Position numbers and translations under genes: made by a program
In this document: piece after piece, positions 29,179 through 37,948 of the stretch
Numbering within the stretch: position 1 is the first letter of the stretch
Layout: each line of letters begins with the position of its first letter
Notes under the pieces: model-generated
The model's database searches: none
The model's input: the letters and a program-made list of their open reading frames with translations, nothing else
What the model was told of the DNA's origin: nothing
NCBI GenBank assembly: GCA_012518835.1
Contig: JAAYRH010000033.1
Span: 31,695-95,694, forward strand
Source of the DNA: Aeromonadales bacterium
Lineage (GTDB): Bacteria > Pseudomonadota > Gammaproteobacteria > Enterobacterales > Aeromonadaceae
Reading direction: 5' to 3'
Length of the DNA: 64,000 bases

Positions 29179-30396
29179 ATGCTGGGTAAACTCGTATCCT
29201 GGATTGATGAGCGGATTCCAATGACCGCCACCTACAATAAACACGTAGGTCAGTATCCAGCCCCCAAAAACTTTAACTTCTGGTACTTCTTTGGCTCGTT
29301 AGCCATGCTAGTACTGGTAAACCAAATCCTAACAGGGATTTGGCTGACCATGAACTATAACCCCTCTGGCGAGGGTGCGTTTGCTTCCGTTGAGTACATT
29401 ATGCGTGATGTCGACTACGGTTGGTTATTGCGCTATATGCACAGTACCGGGGCATCTGCGTTCTTTGTGGTAGTTTATCTACACATGTTCCGTGGTCTTA
29501 TCTACGGCTCTTACCAAAAACCTCGTGAATTGCTGTGGTTATTTGGTATGTTGATCTTCCTAGTACTGATGGCAGAAGCCTTTATGGGTTACTTGTTGCC
29601 TTGGGGACAAATGTCCTTCTGGGGTGCTCAGGTAATTATTTCGCTGTTTGGTGCCATCCCAGTAATTGGTGACGATTTAACCCTGTGGATCCGCGGTGAC
29701 TATGTTATCTCTGGTGCTACGCTAACTCGTTTCTTTGCGCTACACGTGATTGCACTGCCGTTAGTGTTAGTGATCTTAGTGTTCTTGCACATTGTTGCGC
29801 TGCACGAAGTGGGCTCTAACAACCCCGACGGTATCGATATCAAGCTAGTTAAAGATGAAAACGGCTGGCCAAAAGATGCGATTCCGTTTCACCCTTACTA
29901 CACCGTAAAAGACATTGTGGGCGTGGCAGGCTTCCTGTTCATCTTTGCTTTCTTTATCTTCTTTATGCCAGAAGGGGGCGGCTACTTCCTAGAAGCGCCA
30001 AACTTTGAAGCGGCAGATAGCTTGAAAACTCCTGAGCATATTGCTCCGGTGTGGTATTTCACGCCTTTCTACGCCATCTTACGCGCGGTACCTGATAAGT
30101 TAGCAGGCGTGGTCTTGATGGGGCTGTCTATTGCGGTGCTGTTTGTACTGCCGTGGTTAGACCGCTGTAAGGTGCGTTCTTTCCGCTACCGTAGCAAATT
30201 ACACTTATTGAACATTGCTCAGTTTGTAGTCTGCTTTGTTATCTTGGGTATGTTAGGCGCTTTGCCTTCCACTCCGGCACTAACGCTGTTGGCGCAAATC
30301 TGCTCGTTTGGCTACTTTGCTTTCTTTGTGCTGTTATTCTTTTACAGCAAAAACGAAAAAACCAAGCCGCTGCCAGAGAGGGTTACATTCAAATGA
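29179..30396 (+). CDS. petB: Cytochrome b subunit of the bc1 complex
   Basis: Cytochrome b is the eight-helix membrane subunit carrying both b haems and the Qo and Qi quinone sites. The 405-residue product is the unsplit proteobacterial form. Haem ligands are visible at H88, H102, H189 and H204. The Qo-site motif reads PVWY (290-293) instead of the more common PEWY. It starts two bases after petA and overlaps petC by four bases. Confidence 0.97.
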   Translation: MLGKLVSWIDERIPMTATYNKHVGQYPAPKNFNFWYFFGSLAMLVLVNQILTGIWLTMNYNPSGEGAFASVEYIMRDVDYGWLLRYMHSTGASAFFVVVYLHMFRGLIYGSYQKPRELLWLFGMLIFLVLMAEAFMGYLLPWGQMSFWGAQVIISLFGAIPVIGDDLTLWIRGDYVISGATLTRFFALHVIALPLVLVILVFLHIVALHEVGSNNPDGIDIKLVKDENGWPKDAIPFHPYYTVKDIVGVAGFLFIFAFFIFFMPEGGGYFLEAPNFEAADSLKTPEHIAPVWYFTPFYAILRAVPDKLAGVVLMGLSIAVLFVLPWLDRCKVRSFRYRSKLHLLNIAQFVVCFVILGMLGALPSTPALTLLAQICSFGYFAFFVLLFFYSKNEKTKPLPERVTFK

Positions 30397-31121
30397 AGAA
30401 GTTTATCATTATCGCATTGGCCTTTTTACCGGCGCTAGCGTTTGCCAGTAATATTAAGCTGGATAAGGCGAACTACGATCAGGCAGACAAAGCTTCGTTA
30501 CAAAATGGCGCTAAGCTATTTATGAACTACTGTTCAGCTTGTCATAGTACGAAATACCAGCGCTATAATAGGGTTGCAGAAGATCTGGAGATTCCTGACG
30601 ATGTAATGCAGGCGAACCTGATGTTCACTGGTGCAGACATTGGTGACTTAATGCATAACGCCATTCCGGATAAAGATGCAGCGAACTGGTTTGGTGCACC
30701 ACCGCCTGATTTAACACTGACCGCTCGGGTACGAGGCGCAGATTGGTTATACACTTATTTGCGTTCATTCTATAAGGATGACAGTCGCCCCTTTGGTGTC
30801 AATAACTTGGTATTCCCCTCGGTGGGAATGCCTCATGTGCTAGAGCCATTACAAGGTAGTGCGGTACTGGTTACTGAGACTCGCACCGTAAAAGGTGAAG
30901 AAGTCGAAGTAGCTGTCGGTACTCAGGTTGATAGTACAGGGGAGCTAACTGCGGAAGAGTATGACGATGCGGTATTAGATATCGTTAACTTCTTAGTCTA
31001 CTCAGGTGACCCAGTTAAGTTAGAACGCCACCGTATCGGGTATTGGGTATTGGGCTTTCTGGCTATCTTCTTTGTCATTGCATATTTGCTGAAAAGAGAA
31101 TACTGGCGTGACGTACACTGA
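30393..31121 (+). CDS. petC: Cytochrome c1 of the bc1 complex
   Basis: Cytochrome c1 accepts electrons from the Rieske protein and passes them to soluble c-type cytochromes. The 242-residue product has a cleavable signal peptide (about 1-18, ending AFA) and the haem-c attachment site CSACH at 47-51. A likely Met ligand lies in SVGMPHVL near 148, and a C-terminal membrane anchor spans about 211-229. It overlaps petB by four bases and completes the petABC operon. Its presence implies respiration through a cytochrome c oxidase. Confidence 0.96.
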   Translation: MKKFIIIALAFLPALAFASNIKLDKANYDQADKASLQNGAKLFMNYCSACHSTKYQRYNRVAEDLEIPDDVMQANLMFTGADIGDLMHNAIPDKDAANWFGAPPPDLTLTARVRGADWLYTYLRSFYKDDSRPFGVNNLVFPSVGMPHVLEPLQGSAVLVTETRTVKGEEVEVAVGTQVDSTGELTAEEYDDAVLDIVNFLVYSGDPVKLERHRIGYWVLGFLAIFFVIAYLLKREYWRDVH

Positions 31122-31150
31122 TTAGACATCGTCTAAGCTAAAGCTAGGGG

Positions 31151-31179
31151 CGGCAATGGGGCATATGTTTCCATTGCCG
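31151..31179 (+). promoter_or_regulatory. Hairpin between petC and sspA
   Basis: CGGCAATGG pairs with CCATTGCCG around an 11-base loop and is followed by TTCCTATTT, a poor T-run. It may be a partial terminator or processing site separating petABC from sspAB. A TATAAT at 31188 is too close to the sspA start to be a normal promoter. Confidence 0.45.
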
Positions 31180-31207
31180 TTCCTATTTATAATTTGCGGA
31201 GGATTCA

Positions 31208-31837
31208 ATGGCAGTTGCGGCTAACAAACGCTCTATTATGACGCTCTTTTCGGGCGCAAATGATATCTACAGTCATCAGGTACGTATCGTACTAGCAGAA
31301 AAAGGGGTCAGTGTTGAAATCAGCCATGTGGAGCTGGATAGCCTGCCTGAAGATATGCTGGAGTTAAACCCATACGGTACTTTACCGACCCTAGTGGATC
31401 GGGAGTTGGTGCTTTATGAATCTGATATCATCATGGAATATTTGGACGAGCGCTTTCCTCATCCGCCCTTAATGCCAGTTTATCCGGTAGCACGGGGCAA
31501 AAGCCGCTTAATGATGCACCGTATTGAGCAAGACTGGTATTCGCTGGTTAAGCGGATTCAGAACAATGAAAAAGCGGATGAAGCACGAAAAGAACTGCGC
31601 GAAGCCTTACTTGCCATAGCCCCCATTTTTGCTGAATACCCTTACTTTATGAGTGAAGAGTTCAGCTTGGTCGATTGCTATATGGCACCTTTGTTGTGGC
31701 GTTTGCCTATTTTAGGCATTGAGCTAACAGGTAAAGGCTCTAAAGAGTTAAAAGGCTACATGATACGTTTGTTTGAGCGTGAATCTTTTCAGGCCTCTTT
31801 GACTGAAATCGAACGTGATACAGGTGGTAATCTCTAA
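31208..31837 (+). CDS. sspA: Stringent starvation protein A
   Basis: SspA is a GST-fold protein without transferase activity that binds sigma-70 RNA polymerase and alters transcription in stationary phase and acid stress. The 209-residue product has an N-terminal thioredoxin-like domain (about 10-88) and a helical C-terminal domain. It has the surface-pocket motif FPHPPLMPVYPV near 83, known to matter for SspA function. A strong GCGGAGG site precedes the ATG. sspB follows two bases later, and petABC lies upstream, as in Vibrio and Pseudomonas. Confidence 0.95.
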   Translation: MAVAANKRSIMTLFSGANDIYSHQVRIVLAEKGVSVEISHVELDSLPEDMLELNPYGTLPTLVDRELVLYESDIIMEYLDERFPHPPLMPVYPVARGKSRLMMHRIEQDWYSLVKRIQNNEKADEARKELREALLAIAPIFAEYPYFMSEEFSLVDCYMAPLLWRLPILGIELTGKGSKELKGYMIRLFERESFQASLTEIERDTGGNL

Positions 31838-31839
31838 TT

Positions 31840-32280
31840 ATGGAACATTTGACACCTAGTCGCCCTTACTTATTACGGGCTTTCTATGACTGGTTGCTAG
31901 ACAACGAGTTAACGCCGCACTTGCTGGTGAATGCTGAGGTGGTACACACCACGGTTCCCCAGCAGCATGTACAAGATGGCCAAATCGTGCTGAATATTGC
32001 ACCCCAAGCCGTGGTAGGTTTGCATATGGATAACGACGCTATTAGCTTTAGCGCCCGTTTTAGTGGCAGTCCTTTCCAAGTCTATGTACCCATGGCGGCG
32101 GTGGTGTCAATTCAGGCCAGAGAGAATGGCGCAGGAACTTTCTTTCCTCCTGAGCCAGCCTATGAGGCGTGGTTAGCGGATAGCAAAAGCGAAGAGCAGG
32201 CGCCTCCTAAGCCCGATCAAGATGAGCCAGCTGCGCCCGCGTCTAAGAAAGGCCGGCCAAATTTAAGAGTGATTAAGTAA
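31840..32280 (+). CDS. sspB: ClpXP adaptor SspB
   Basis: SspB tethers ssrA-tagged and other substrates to ClpXP for degradation. The 146-residue product has the globular substrate-binding domain (about 1-110) beginning with SRPYLLRAFYDWLLDN. A flexible acidic and proline-rich linker follows, then the C-terminal ClpX-docking peptide GRPNLRVIK, which closely matches the XB motif of E. coli SspB. It is in an operon with sspA and closed by a bidirectional terminator. Confidence 0.96.
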   Translation: MEHLTPSRPYLLRAFYDWLLDNELTPHLLVNAEVVHTTVPQQHVQDGQIVLNIAPQAVVGLHMDNDAISFSARFSGSPFQVYVPMAAVVSIQARENGAGTFFPPEPAYEAWLADSKSEEQAPPKPDQDEPAAPASKKGRPNLRVIK

Positions 32281-32281
32281 T

Positions 32282-32310
32282 AAAAAAACGCAGCCTAGGC
32301 TGCGTTTTTT
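32282..32310. terminator. Bidirectional terminator between sspB and dolP
   Basis: AAAAAAACGCAGCC pairs with GGCTGCGTTTTTT around TA. A and T runs on both sides let it end both sspB (+) and dolP (-). Confidence 0.9.
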
Positions 32311-32330
32311 ATTGAGTGAAGCCTAACTTA

Positions 32331-32912
32331 TTAAGGGGCGGCTTGCACTAGCTCAAAGACGGTAATCACCTTTTTAACCCCACTCACATGGCGAGCAATT
32401 TGCACGGAGGTGTCTGCTTCTTTTTGGGTGACTAAGCCAATTAAAAAGACTTCACCATTTTCTGTCACTACTTTAACCTTAGTGCCATCAAAGTTCTTCT
32501 CAGCCAGCAGCTTACTCTTCACTTTAGAAGTAATCCAAGAGTCTTGGCTGCGCCCAGTAATATCAACGGGCTTACCGATACGAATTTCATTGTAAACCTC
32601 TTTTACACCTGGCACATCTTTGACAATTTCCTCGGCTTGAGCGCGATATTCTTCAGTGGGGGTTTGGCCTAGTAATAAACTTTTACCATTGGTGGTAATC
32701 ACTACAATTCGGCTGTCATCCCACAGCGGATGTGTTTCACCGATCCGATGAGCTGCCCGCATATCAATGGTTTGGTCTTTGGCTTGCGTGGACACGGGTC
32801 GTCTATCGGTAGCCGAACCAATGCCCGTCCCCGCACCCGCTAACAGCACGCCAGCACAACCTTGTAATAATAATAGTGAAGTGATTAAAATTAACAGTCG
32901 AGATGTCATCAT
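32331..32912 (-). CDS. dolP: Outer-membrane lipoprotein DolP (YraP)
   Basis: DolP is a dual-BON-domain lipoprotein of the outer membrane's inner face. It supports envelope integrity and BAM activity. The 193-residue product has a lipobox (LLQGC, lipidated C19). Two BON domains follow, about 48-115 and 125-193 ([15 protein letters not shown] opens the second). Its start overlaps the diaA stop by four bases. In E. coli the same lpoA-yraN-diaA-dolP order is found. Confidence 0.94.
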   Translation of the reverse strand: MMTSRLLILITSLLLLQGCAGVLLAGAGTGIGSATDRRPVSTQAKDQTIDMRAAHRIGETHPLWDDSRIVVITTNGKSLLLGQTPTEEYRAQAEEIVKDVPGVKEVYNEIRIGKPVDITGRSQDSWITSKVKSKLLAEKNFDGTKVKVVTENGEVFLIGLVTQKEADTSVQIARHVSGVKKVITVFELVQAAP

Positions 32913-33499
32913 TCTTCCTCTTGGGGAAATAAAGTACGGTCAATTAAATCGCATAAACAATGCAGCGTCAGTAGGTTTACCTCATGAATGCGCGGAGCCT
33001 GCAGGGCGGGCACACGAATTTCTACATCACTGGGACCCAGTAGGCCGGCGAGTTCACCGCCATCGCCACCGCTTAAGGCCACTATGGTCATATCGCGGCT
33101 TAGGGCGGCTTCAGCTGCTTTAATAAGGTTGCGGCTATTGCCCGTTGTGGAAATGGCTACCAACACATCGCCTTCTTGGCCAAACGCGCGAATTTGTCGA
33201 GCATAAGCTTCGTCAAAATGTTGGTCGACGGCAATAGCACTAATACTGCTAGTATCTAGCGTTAAGCACATGGCCGGCAGCGCCGGGCGCTCGGTGTCGT
33301 AGCGGTTCATTAATTGACTGACAAACAATTGGGCTAATGCATTAGAGCCGCCATTACCGCATACCAGCAATTTGTTGCCATTCAATAAGCACATCACCAT
33401 CATTTGTGCTGCCGCAAGAATATCATCGGGTAGCGCTTCGGCGGCGGCGATTTTAGTTTGAATGCTTTCAGTAAAGCTGGCTTTTATTTCATCTTGCAT
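32909..33499 (-). CDS. diaA: DnaA initiator-associating protein DiaA
   Basis: DiaA is an SIS-domain tetramer that binds several DnaA molecules and promotes their assembly on oriC. I set the start at the ATG at 33499 (196 residues, equal to E. coli), with GAGGA upstream and the family start [12 protein letters not shown]. An upstream start at 33529 adds ten unmatched residues. The SIS core has [11 protein letters not shown] near 52 and ISTTGNSRN near 108. It overlaps dolP by four bases. Confidence 0.94.
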   Translation of the reverse strand: MQDEIKASFTESIQTKIAAAEALPDDILAAAQMMVMCLLNGNKLLVCGNGGSNALAQLFVSQLMNRYDTERPALPAMCLTLDTSSISAIAVDQHFDEAYARQIRAFGQEGDVLVAISTTGNSRNLIKAAEAALSRDMTIVALSGGDGGELAGLLGPSDVEIRVPALQAPRIHEVNLLTLHCLCDLIDRTLFPQEEE

Positions 33500-33507
33500 A
33501 GGGGTCC

Positions 33508-33873
33508 TCAAAAGGCATTGGGTATCCAATTAAGTTGCTCGCCTTCACAGGCAATTAAGTCAAAACGACAAGGCTGTTGTGCTTCATTTAGGCCCATCGA
33601 TTGTAAGTAGTGGTAGGCAGTGCGCCGTAACTTTTGCTGTTTAGCCTGGGTTACGGAGGCAGCGGCGCCGCCGAACTGACGATTACGTCGGTATCTTACT
33701 TCAACAAAGACCAGCGTGTTGCCAGCACGCATAATCAAGTCAATTTCGCCCAGTTTACACAGGTAGTTACGCCGTTCTAAGCGTAACCCCTGTGTGATTA
33801 AAAAACGTTCGGCGTGGCGCTCAAACTCATTGCCACGGGATCGTGTCGTTAATTTGTGCCTGCCAAGTGCCAT
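33508..33873 (-). CDS. yraN: UPF0102 protein YraN, endonuclease-like
   Basis: YraN belongs to UPF0102, a small family with a Holliday-junction-resolvase-like nuclease fold. Its role is not established. The 121-residue product keeps the nuclease-type residues: E in GEIDLIM near 43, then VFVEVRYRR near 55, and the [13 protein letters not shown] stretch. Its start lies 47 bases inside lpoA, an overlap also seen in E. coli. It is probably cotranscribed with lpoA and diaA. Confidence 0.88.
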   Translation of the reverse strand: MALGRHKLTTRSRGNEFERHAERFLITQGLRLERRNYLCKLGEIDLIMRAGNTLVFVEVRYRRNRQFGGAAASVTQAKQQKLRRTAYHYLQSMGLNEAQQPCRFDLIACEGEQLNWIPNAF

Positions 33874-35677
33874 CGCGATACTCCATCCATTGCAGTTGAC
33901 GCTGCACTACTCCTTGCTCGCTGACCGTTAGCTCACCGGTTAAACCAGCGACGGCAGGAGAGCCCATTTGCAAGTCGGTTAGTTGGGGCACTAGCGTTAA
34001 GGCGTCATAGCCCAAGGCAAATAAGCGCAACCAGCTGGCATTGCGATCTGGCCACAGCAGTGCTACTTCTTCTTTAAGCTGTGGTGCACTCCCAAATAAC
34101 CAAGGCATGTCGGCTAATTGTAGCTGGTTGAGCTCACTCATCGGCGCTTCATTGTCTTCTGTGTAGCTGCGGGATGTGACGTAGGTGGGCAAACGCTGAG
34201 CACGGCTGTCCCGCACAAAGTCAAAGTAGGGCAGAATAAAGCGAGTCTCTGTCGCATTGGAAGCCATAAAAACTGAATCAATCGAGCCACTTTTTGGTGT
34301 GTTTTCTAGCTCACTAATAGGCTGGATCTCGCCTGCTTTAGCGCTTGGCGCACTGGCTTTAGTATTGAGCGCGCGGCGCACATCATTTTCAATGGATTGC
34401 TTGCTATTAAAGTAGGCAATGCGAGCTTTTTGCCCGGTTTGCTGCTGCCATTGTTGATTAAAGCCGTGGGCCATGCGCTTACCCAAGGCGTTATTAGGAG
34501 CGAAGACCAAGGGTTGTTGATGCCCTTGTTCCCACATATGGCGCGCGGCTTCAGCGGCTTCGGCGTCGGGTGCCAGAGAAAAGTAGTAGCGATGAGCTAA
34601 ATCATGCTGAGCTTGATTGGGCATATTAAGTGCAAGTACCGGTAGGGCGATATCTAAATTAGCCAGCTCGGTCAGCTTGTCTTTGAGCAGGGGGCCGATA
34701 ATAAAGTCCACCTCGCTGTTTTGTAGCTGTTGATATATATCCGTCATACTTTGCTTGGTGGTATCAAAAAAGCTAACCCGTGACGACTGACCTTGGTGGG
34801 CACTTAAAATCCCATTGCGAATCGCATCGGCTTGCTCACTAAGCTTACCGGTTAAAGGTAATAACACCGCGATATGGCGCGGTTGGTAGGCTGCTAAGCG
34901 AACCGCTGCATTAGCTATCCCCTCGGGTAAGTAATAACTACCAGGATGCTCTGGGAAGGTGCGCTGCCAGGATTGTAATTGCCACTGGCGCTGCTCTTGA
35001 TCGGTACCACTGGCATTTAAAATCGCCATCAGCCGTAACCAACCGGTGAACTGTTTATTATCGCTGCTTTGTTGCGCTTGGCGTAGGTTGGCTGCCGAAG
35101 AGTCAGCTAACAAAGCATAGATACGCTCGCGATTGCTGCTTTGCTCACTAGCACTTAATAGCTCGTGGCGTTTAACCAGCATAGCGGCGGCGTCAATGGG
35201 TTGCTGTTGTTGCTCAAGGCGCTTGGCCTGTAACCAAAAGTAATAGCTTTTGGCATCGCGTGATAGCGCGCCTTGATTAACTTTTGCCAGTTGCTGCTCG
35301 GCTTCAACTACCTGCCCCCGTGCCAATGATAACGCGCTGGTAAGTAAGTCGAGAGTGGGGGCCTGCTCTGGGGAGACATCTTTTTGCAGCTGCGCCAGTA
35401 ATTGTTGGGCTTTATCTAATTGCTGCTCTTCGAGGAAGGCTCTTATCGCTAATACTCGCCAGCTAAAAGCGTCAGCAGGCTCTGCACGTTTGGCTTGAGC
35501 TAAATAATGATCACCATGGCTTTTAAGTGAGCTGAACTGCTCGGGAGGTGCCCCGACGGGGCCTGGTTGTAGTGGTCCTGAGCTACATGCCGCTAAAATA
35601 GCAGAAAGCATTAGCGCACACAGTAGCCGTGTTACACTATTACGTTGAATTTTTATTGCCAATCTCTTAAACCCCAA
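33827..35677 (-). CDS. lpoA: Penicillin-binding protein activator LpoA
   Basis: LpoA is an outer-membrane lipoprotein that reaches through the periplasm to activate PBP1A. The 616-residue product has a lipobox (ILAAC, lipidated C31) and an N-terminal TPR-like helical domain (about 45-255). A C-terminal periplasmic-binding-protein-like domain (about 260-610) contains HIAVLLPLTGKLSEQADAIRNG in pieces near 262-283. It is divergent from rsmI, as in E. coli, and overlaps yraN by 47 bases. Confidence 0.93.
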   Translation of the reverse strand: MGFKRLAIKIQRNSVTRLLCALMLSAILAACSSGPLQPGPVGAPPEQFSSLKSHGDHYLAQAKRAEPADAFSWRVLAIRAFLEEQQLDKAQQLLAQLQKDVSPEQAPTLDLLTSALSLARGQVVEAEQQLAKVNQGALSRDAKSYYFWLQAKRLEQQQQPIDAAAMLVKRHELLSASEQSSNRERIYALLADSSAANLRQAQQSSDNKQFTGWLRLMAILNASGTDQEQRQWQLQSWQRTFPEHPGSYYLPEGIANAAVRLAAYQPRHIAVLLPLTGKLSEQADAIRNGILSAHQGQSSRVSFFDTTKQSMTDIYQQLQNSEVDFIIGPLLKDKLTELANLDIALPVLALNMPNQAQHDLAHRYYFSLAPDAEAAEAARHMWEQGHQQPLVFAPNNALGKRMAHGFNQQWQQQTGQKARIAYFNSKQSIENDVRRALNTKASAPSAKAGEIQPISELENTPKSGSIDSVFMASNATETRFILPYFDFVRDSRAQRLPTYVTSRSYTEDNEAPMSELNQLQLADMPWLFGSAPQLKEEVALLWPDRNASWLRLFALGYDALTLVPQLTDLQMGSPAVAGLTGELTVSEQGVVQRQLQWMEYRDGTWQAQINDTIPWQ

Positions 35678-35730
35678 GCTAAGTCATACTGGCACTAAGT
35701 GTAATAGGCCAGTGACAGTGAAACAATTAC

Positions 35731-35739
35731 TTATCCACA
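35731..35739 (+). promoter_or_regulatory. Consensus DnaA box ahead of rsmI
   Basis: TTATCCACA, the consensus DnaA box, lies between lpoA and rsmI and touches the rsmI ribosome-binding site (AGGAG). A single nine-base match is not far from chance in 64 kb, so function is uncertain. Confidence 0.3.
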
Positions 35740-35748
35740 GGAGTTTTT

Positions 35749-36591
35749 ATGTGCCCAGCGGCCGCACTATATATTGTGCCCACTCCCATCGGTAATCTAG
35801 GTGATATAAGCCAGCGTGCGCTCGATACATTACAGCAAGTTGACGTCATAGCTTGTGAAGATACCCGTCATACTGCAAAACTGCTATCTCATTACCAAAT
35901 TACTACCTCTACCTGGGCGCTGCATGATCATAACGAACAGTATAAAGCAGAACAGCTTGTTACGCGTTTATTGTCGGGACAAAGTGTGGCGCTGGTATCG
36001 GATGCCGGTACGCCCCTGATTAGTGACCCTGGTTATCACCTGGTCAATCAGTGTCGCGAGGCGGGAATTCAAGTTATCCCACTACCAGGACCTTGTGCGG
36101 CGATCACGGCGTTATCGGCGGCGGGCTTAGCCACGGATCGTTTTGCTTTTGAAGGCTTTCTACCAGCCAAGGAAAAAGCGCGAGTTGATAAAATCACTCA
36201 TTTAATGGAAGAGCCGCGTACCTTGGTGTTTTATGAGTCACCACGGCGACTGCTAGACAGCGTAGCGGCACTAGTAAGGGTGTTAGGGGAAGCGCGTCAG
36301 TTAGTCATAGCACGAGAGCTAACTAAAACCTTTGAAACCATCCATAGTTTACCAGCCGGCGACATGCTCACTTGGCTAAAAGAAGACAGCAACCGCTGTC
36401 GCGGCGAAATCGTCTTAATGGTGGCGGGATATAAGCCGGACAGTGAGGTGGTGCTCTGCGCTGAAATCGTTCGTACTTTAACGCTGTTGCGCAGTGAGTT
36501 GCCATTAAAGAAAGCCGCAGCATTAACGGCGGAGATCCACGGCGCTAAAAAGAATGAATTATATAAATACGGATTAGAAAACGGACTGTAA
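35749..36591 (+). CDS. rsmI: 16S rRNA (cytidine-2'-O)-methyltransferase RsmI
   Basis: RsmI 2'-O-methylates C1402 of 16S rRNA in the decoding centre, using SAM. The 280-residue product is a tetrapyrrole-methylase-fold enzyme with the family's [14 protein letters not shown] start near 8. It also has DTRHTAKLL near 39, [13 protein letters not shown] near 84 and [14 protein letters not shown] near 115. An AGGAG site lies five bases before the ATG. It is divergent from lpoA and followed by a 335-base gap before rnpB. Confidence 0.96.
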   Translation: MCPAAALYIVPTPIGNLGDISQRALDTLQQVDVIACEDTRHTAKLLSHYQITTSTWALHDHNEQYKAEQLVTRLLSGQSVALVSDAGTPLISDPGYHLVNQCREAGIQVIPLPGPCAAITALSAAGLATDRFAFEGFLPAKEKARVDKITHLMEEPRTLVFYESPRRLLDSVAALVRVLGEARQLVIARELTKTFETIHSLPAGDMLTWLKEDSNRCRGEIVLMVAGYKPDSEVVLCAEIVRTLTLLRSELPLKKAAALTAEIHGAKKNELYKYGLENGL

Positions 36592-36890
36592 CTTCAGCGC
36601 CAAGCGCCAAGCTTAAGGACGCAAACACTAAAGACGTAGACTAAAAAATTTGCAACGCAACCCATGGAAGAATTAAGCTGAGATAAAAGCGAAAAGTGCT
36701 TATTTCATGGTAAAAGCTAACAACTGAGCACTAACTGCCGGACTCTGCTTCTTACCAATTAAATACTTCTATTCTAGCTCTTCCAGATTTGATCTCTATT
36801 TTTCCGTGGGTTCTGTGGATTTTGTTGCGAAGCGGGTTTGTCTTTAAATATTGGTCTTTGCATTTAACATTAAAAATTCAGCATTCAATA
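36592..36890. other. Intergenic region between rsmI and rnpB promoter, repeat-like
   Basis: No gene is seen. The stretch holds a tandem GCGCCAA pair (36597-36611). It also has an imperfect long inverted repeat: AACCCATGGAAGAATTAAG near 36659-36676 against the complement of CTATTTTTCCGTGGGTT at 36796-36812. The second arm contains the motif also found at 2294-2306. It looks like a decayed repeat element rather than a regulatory leader. No terminator with a T-run was found after rsmI. Confidence 0.4.
36794..36818. repeat. Copy 2 of the intergenic repeat (CGTGGGTTCTGTGG core)
   Basis: ATCTCT followed by CGTGGGTTCTGTGG resembles the maf-rng copy at 2291-2306. Here it also forms one arm of an imperfect inverted repeat. 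Confidence 0.35.
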
Positions 36891-36919
36891 TTGGTATAAA
36901 AGCGGGTCTGTTGTATAAT
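36891..36919 (+). promoter_or_regulatory. Sigma-70 promoter of rnpB
   Basis: TTGGTA (36891-36896), a 17-base spacer and a perfect TATAAT (36914-36919) lie just ahead of rnpB. A G+C-rich discriminator (CCGCGCC) follows, as is typical of stable-RNA promoters under stringent control. Confidence 0.85.
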
Positions 36920-36926
36920 CCGCGCC

Positions 36927-37308
<382 letters not shown>

Positions 37309-37321
37309 TTTATTTTTAAAG

Positions 37322-37345
37322 ACGCAGCTTAGGCTGCGTTTTTTT
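37322..37345 (+). terminator. Terminator after rnpB
   Basis: ACGCAGC pairs with GCTGCGT around TTAG and runs into seven T residues. It separates rnpB from the dcw promoter. Confidence 0.85.
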
Positions 37346-37401
37346 ATGGCTAATCGATGAGGCACGGCGAAACTCCACGGGCGAAGGGGTGTTTTTCTTG
37401 C

Positions 37402-37430
37402 TTGAAAAGTAAGCGTTTGCTCCTTAAACT
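37402..37430 (+). promoter_or_regulatory. Main promoter of the dcw cluster (Pmra)
   Basis: TTGAAA (37402-37407), a 17-base spacer and TAAACT (37425-37430) form a good sigma-70 promoter about 60 bases before mraZ. The MraZ-box repeats begin ten bases after the -10, so MraZ binding would cover the transcription start. Confidence 0.6.
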
Positions 37431-37439
37431 CCCTTGCTG

Positions 37440-37464
37440 TGGGGAAAAGTGGTAATTTGTGGAA
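37440..37464 (+). promoter_or_regulatory. MraZ-binding repeats
   Basis: Three TGGNN units (TGGGG, TGGTA, TGGAA) recur exactly every ten bases between the dcw promoter and mraZ. This is the arrangement of the MraZ operator known in E. coli (TGGGN repeats with five-base spacers), implying autoregulation of the dcw cluster. Confidence 0.65.
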
Positions 37465-37488
37465 CAAATCCGCGGTTGAGGACTCAGA

Positions 37489-37947
37489 ATGTTGCGTGGT
37501 GCTCATGCCATTAGTTTGGACAGCAAAGGTCGCTTAGCGATCCCCACCCGCTTTCGTGAACTATTACGTGAGGAATGCGACGGTCAATTAGTGTGTACCG
37601 TTGATCTGTTTTCTGCCTGTTTATTATTATATCCCCTTCATGAATGGCTAGGGATAGAAAAGAAATTACGCGCTTTGTCGAGCCTCAATGTGCAGGAGCG
37701 GCGCTTGCAACGAATATTGCTCGGCTATGCCAGTGAATGTGAGCTCGATGCGCAAGGACGAGTATTAATTGCTCAGCCCCTAAGACAACATGCTCAGCTA
37801 GATAAAAATATTACGCTAGTCGGCCAGCTCAATAAGTTTGAGATCTGGGACAGTGTGCGCTGGCAACAACAAATTAGTGACGACTTACAGGCATTACCTG
37901 AACAAGACTGGAGTACGTCACCACGACTGCGGGATTTAGTGTTATAA
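37489..37947 (+). CDS. mraZ: Transcriptional regulator MraZ
   Basis: MraZ is a ring-forming DNA-binding protein that represses its own promoter at the head of the dcw cluster. The 152-residue product has two AbrB-like domains (about 5-50 and 80-125), each with a basic [15 protein letters not shown] / [14 protein letters not shown] loop. GAGGA lies seven bases before the ATG. Three operator-like repeats lie upstream, and rsmH follows one base after the stop. Confidence 0.96.
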   Translation: MLRGAHAISLDSKGRLAIPTRFRELLREECDGQLVCTVDLFSACLLLYPLHEWLGIEKKLRALSSLNVQERRLQRILLGYASECELDAQGRVLIAQPLRQHAQLDKNITLVGQLNKFEIWDSVRWQQQISDDLQALPEQDWSTSPRLRDLVL

Positions 37948-37948
37948 C

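Noticed and set aside
31188-31193. TATAAT just before sspA
   Set aside because: It would place the transcript start about eight bases from the ATG, inside the ribosome-binding site, and has no -35.
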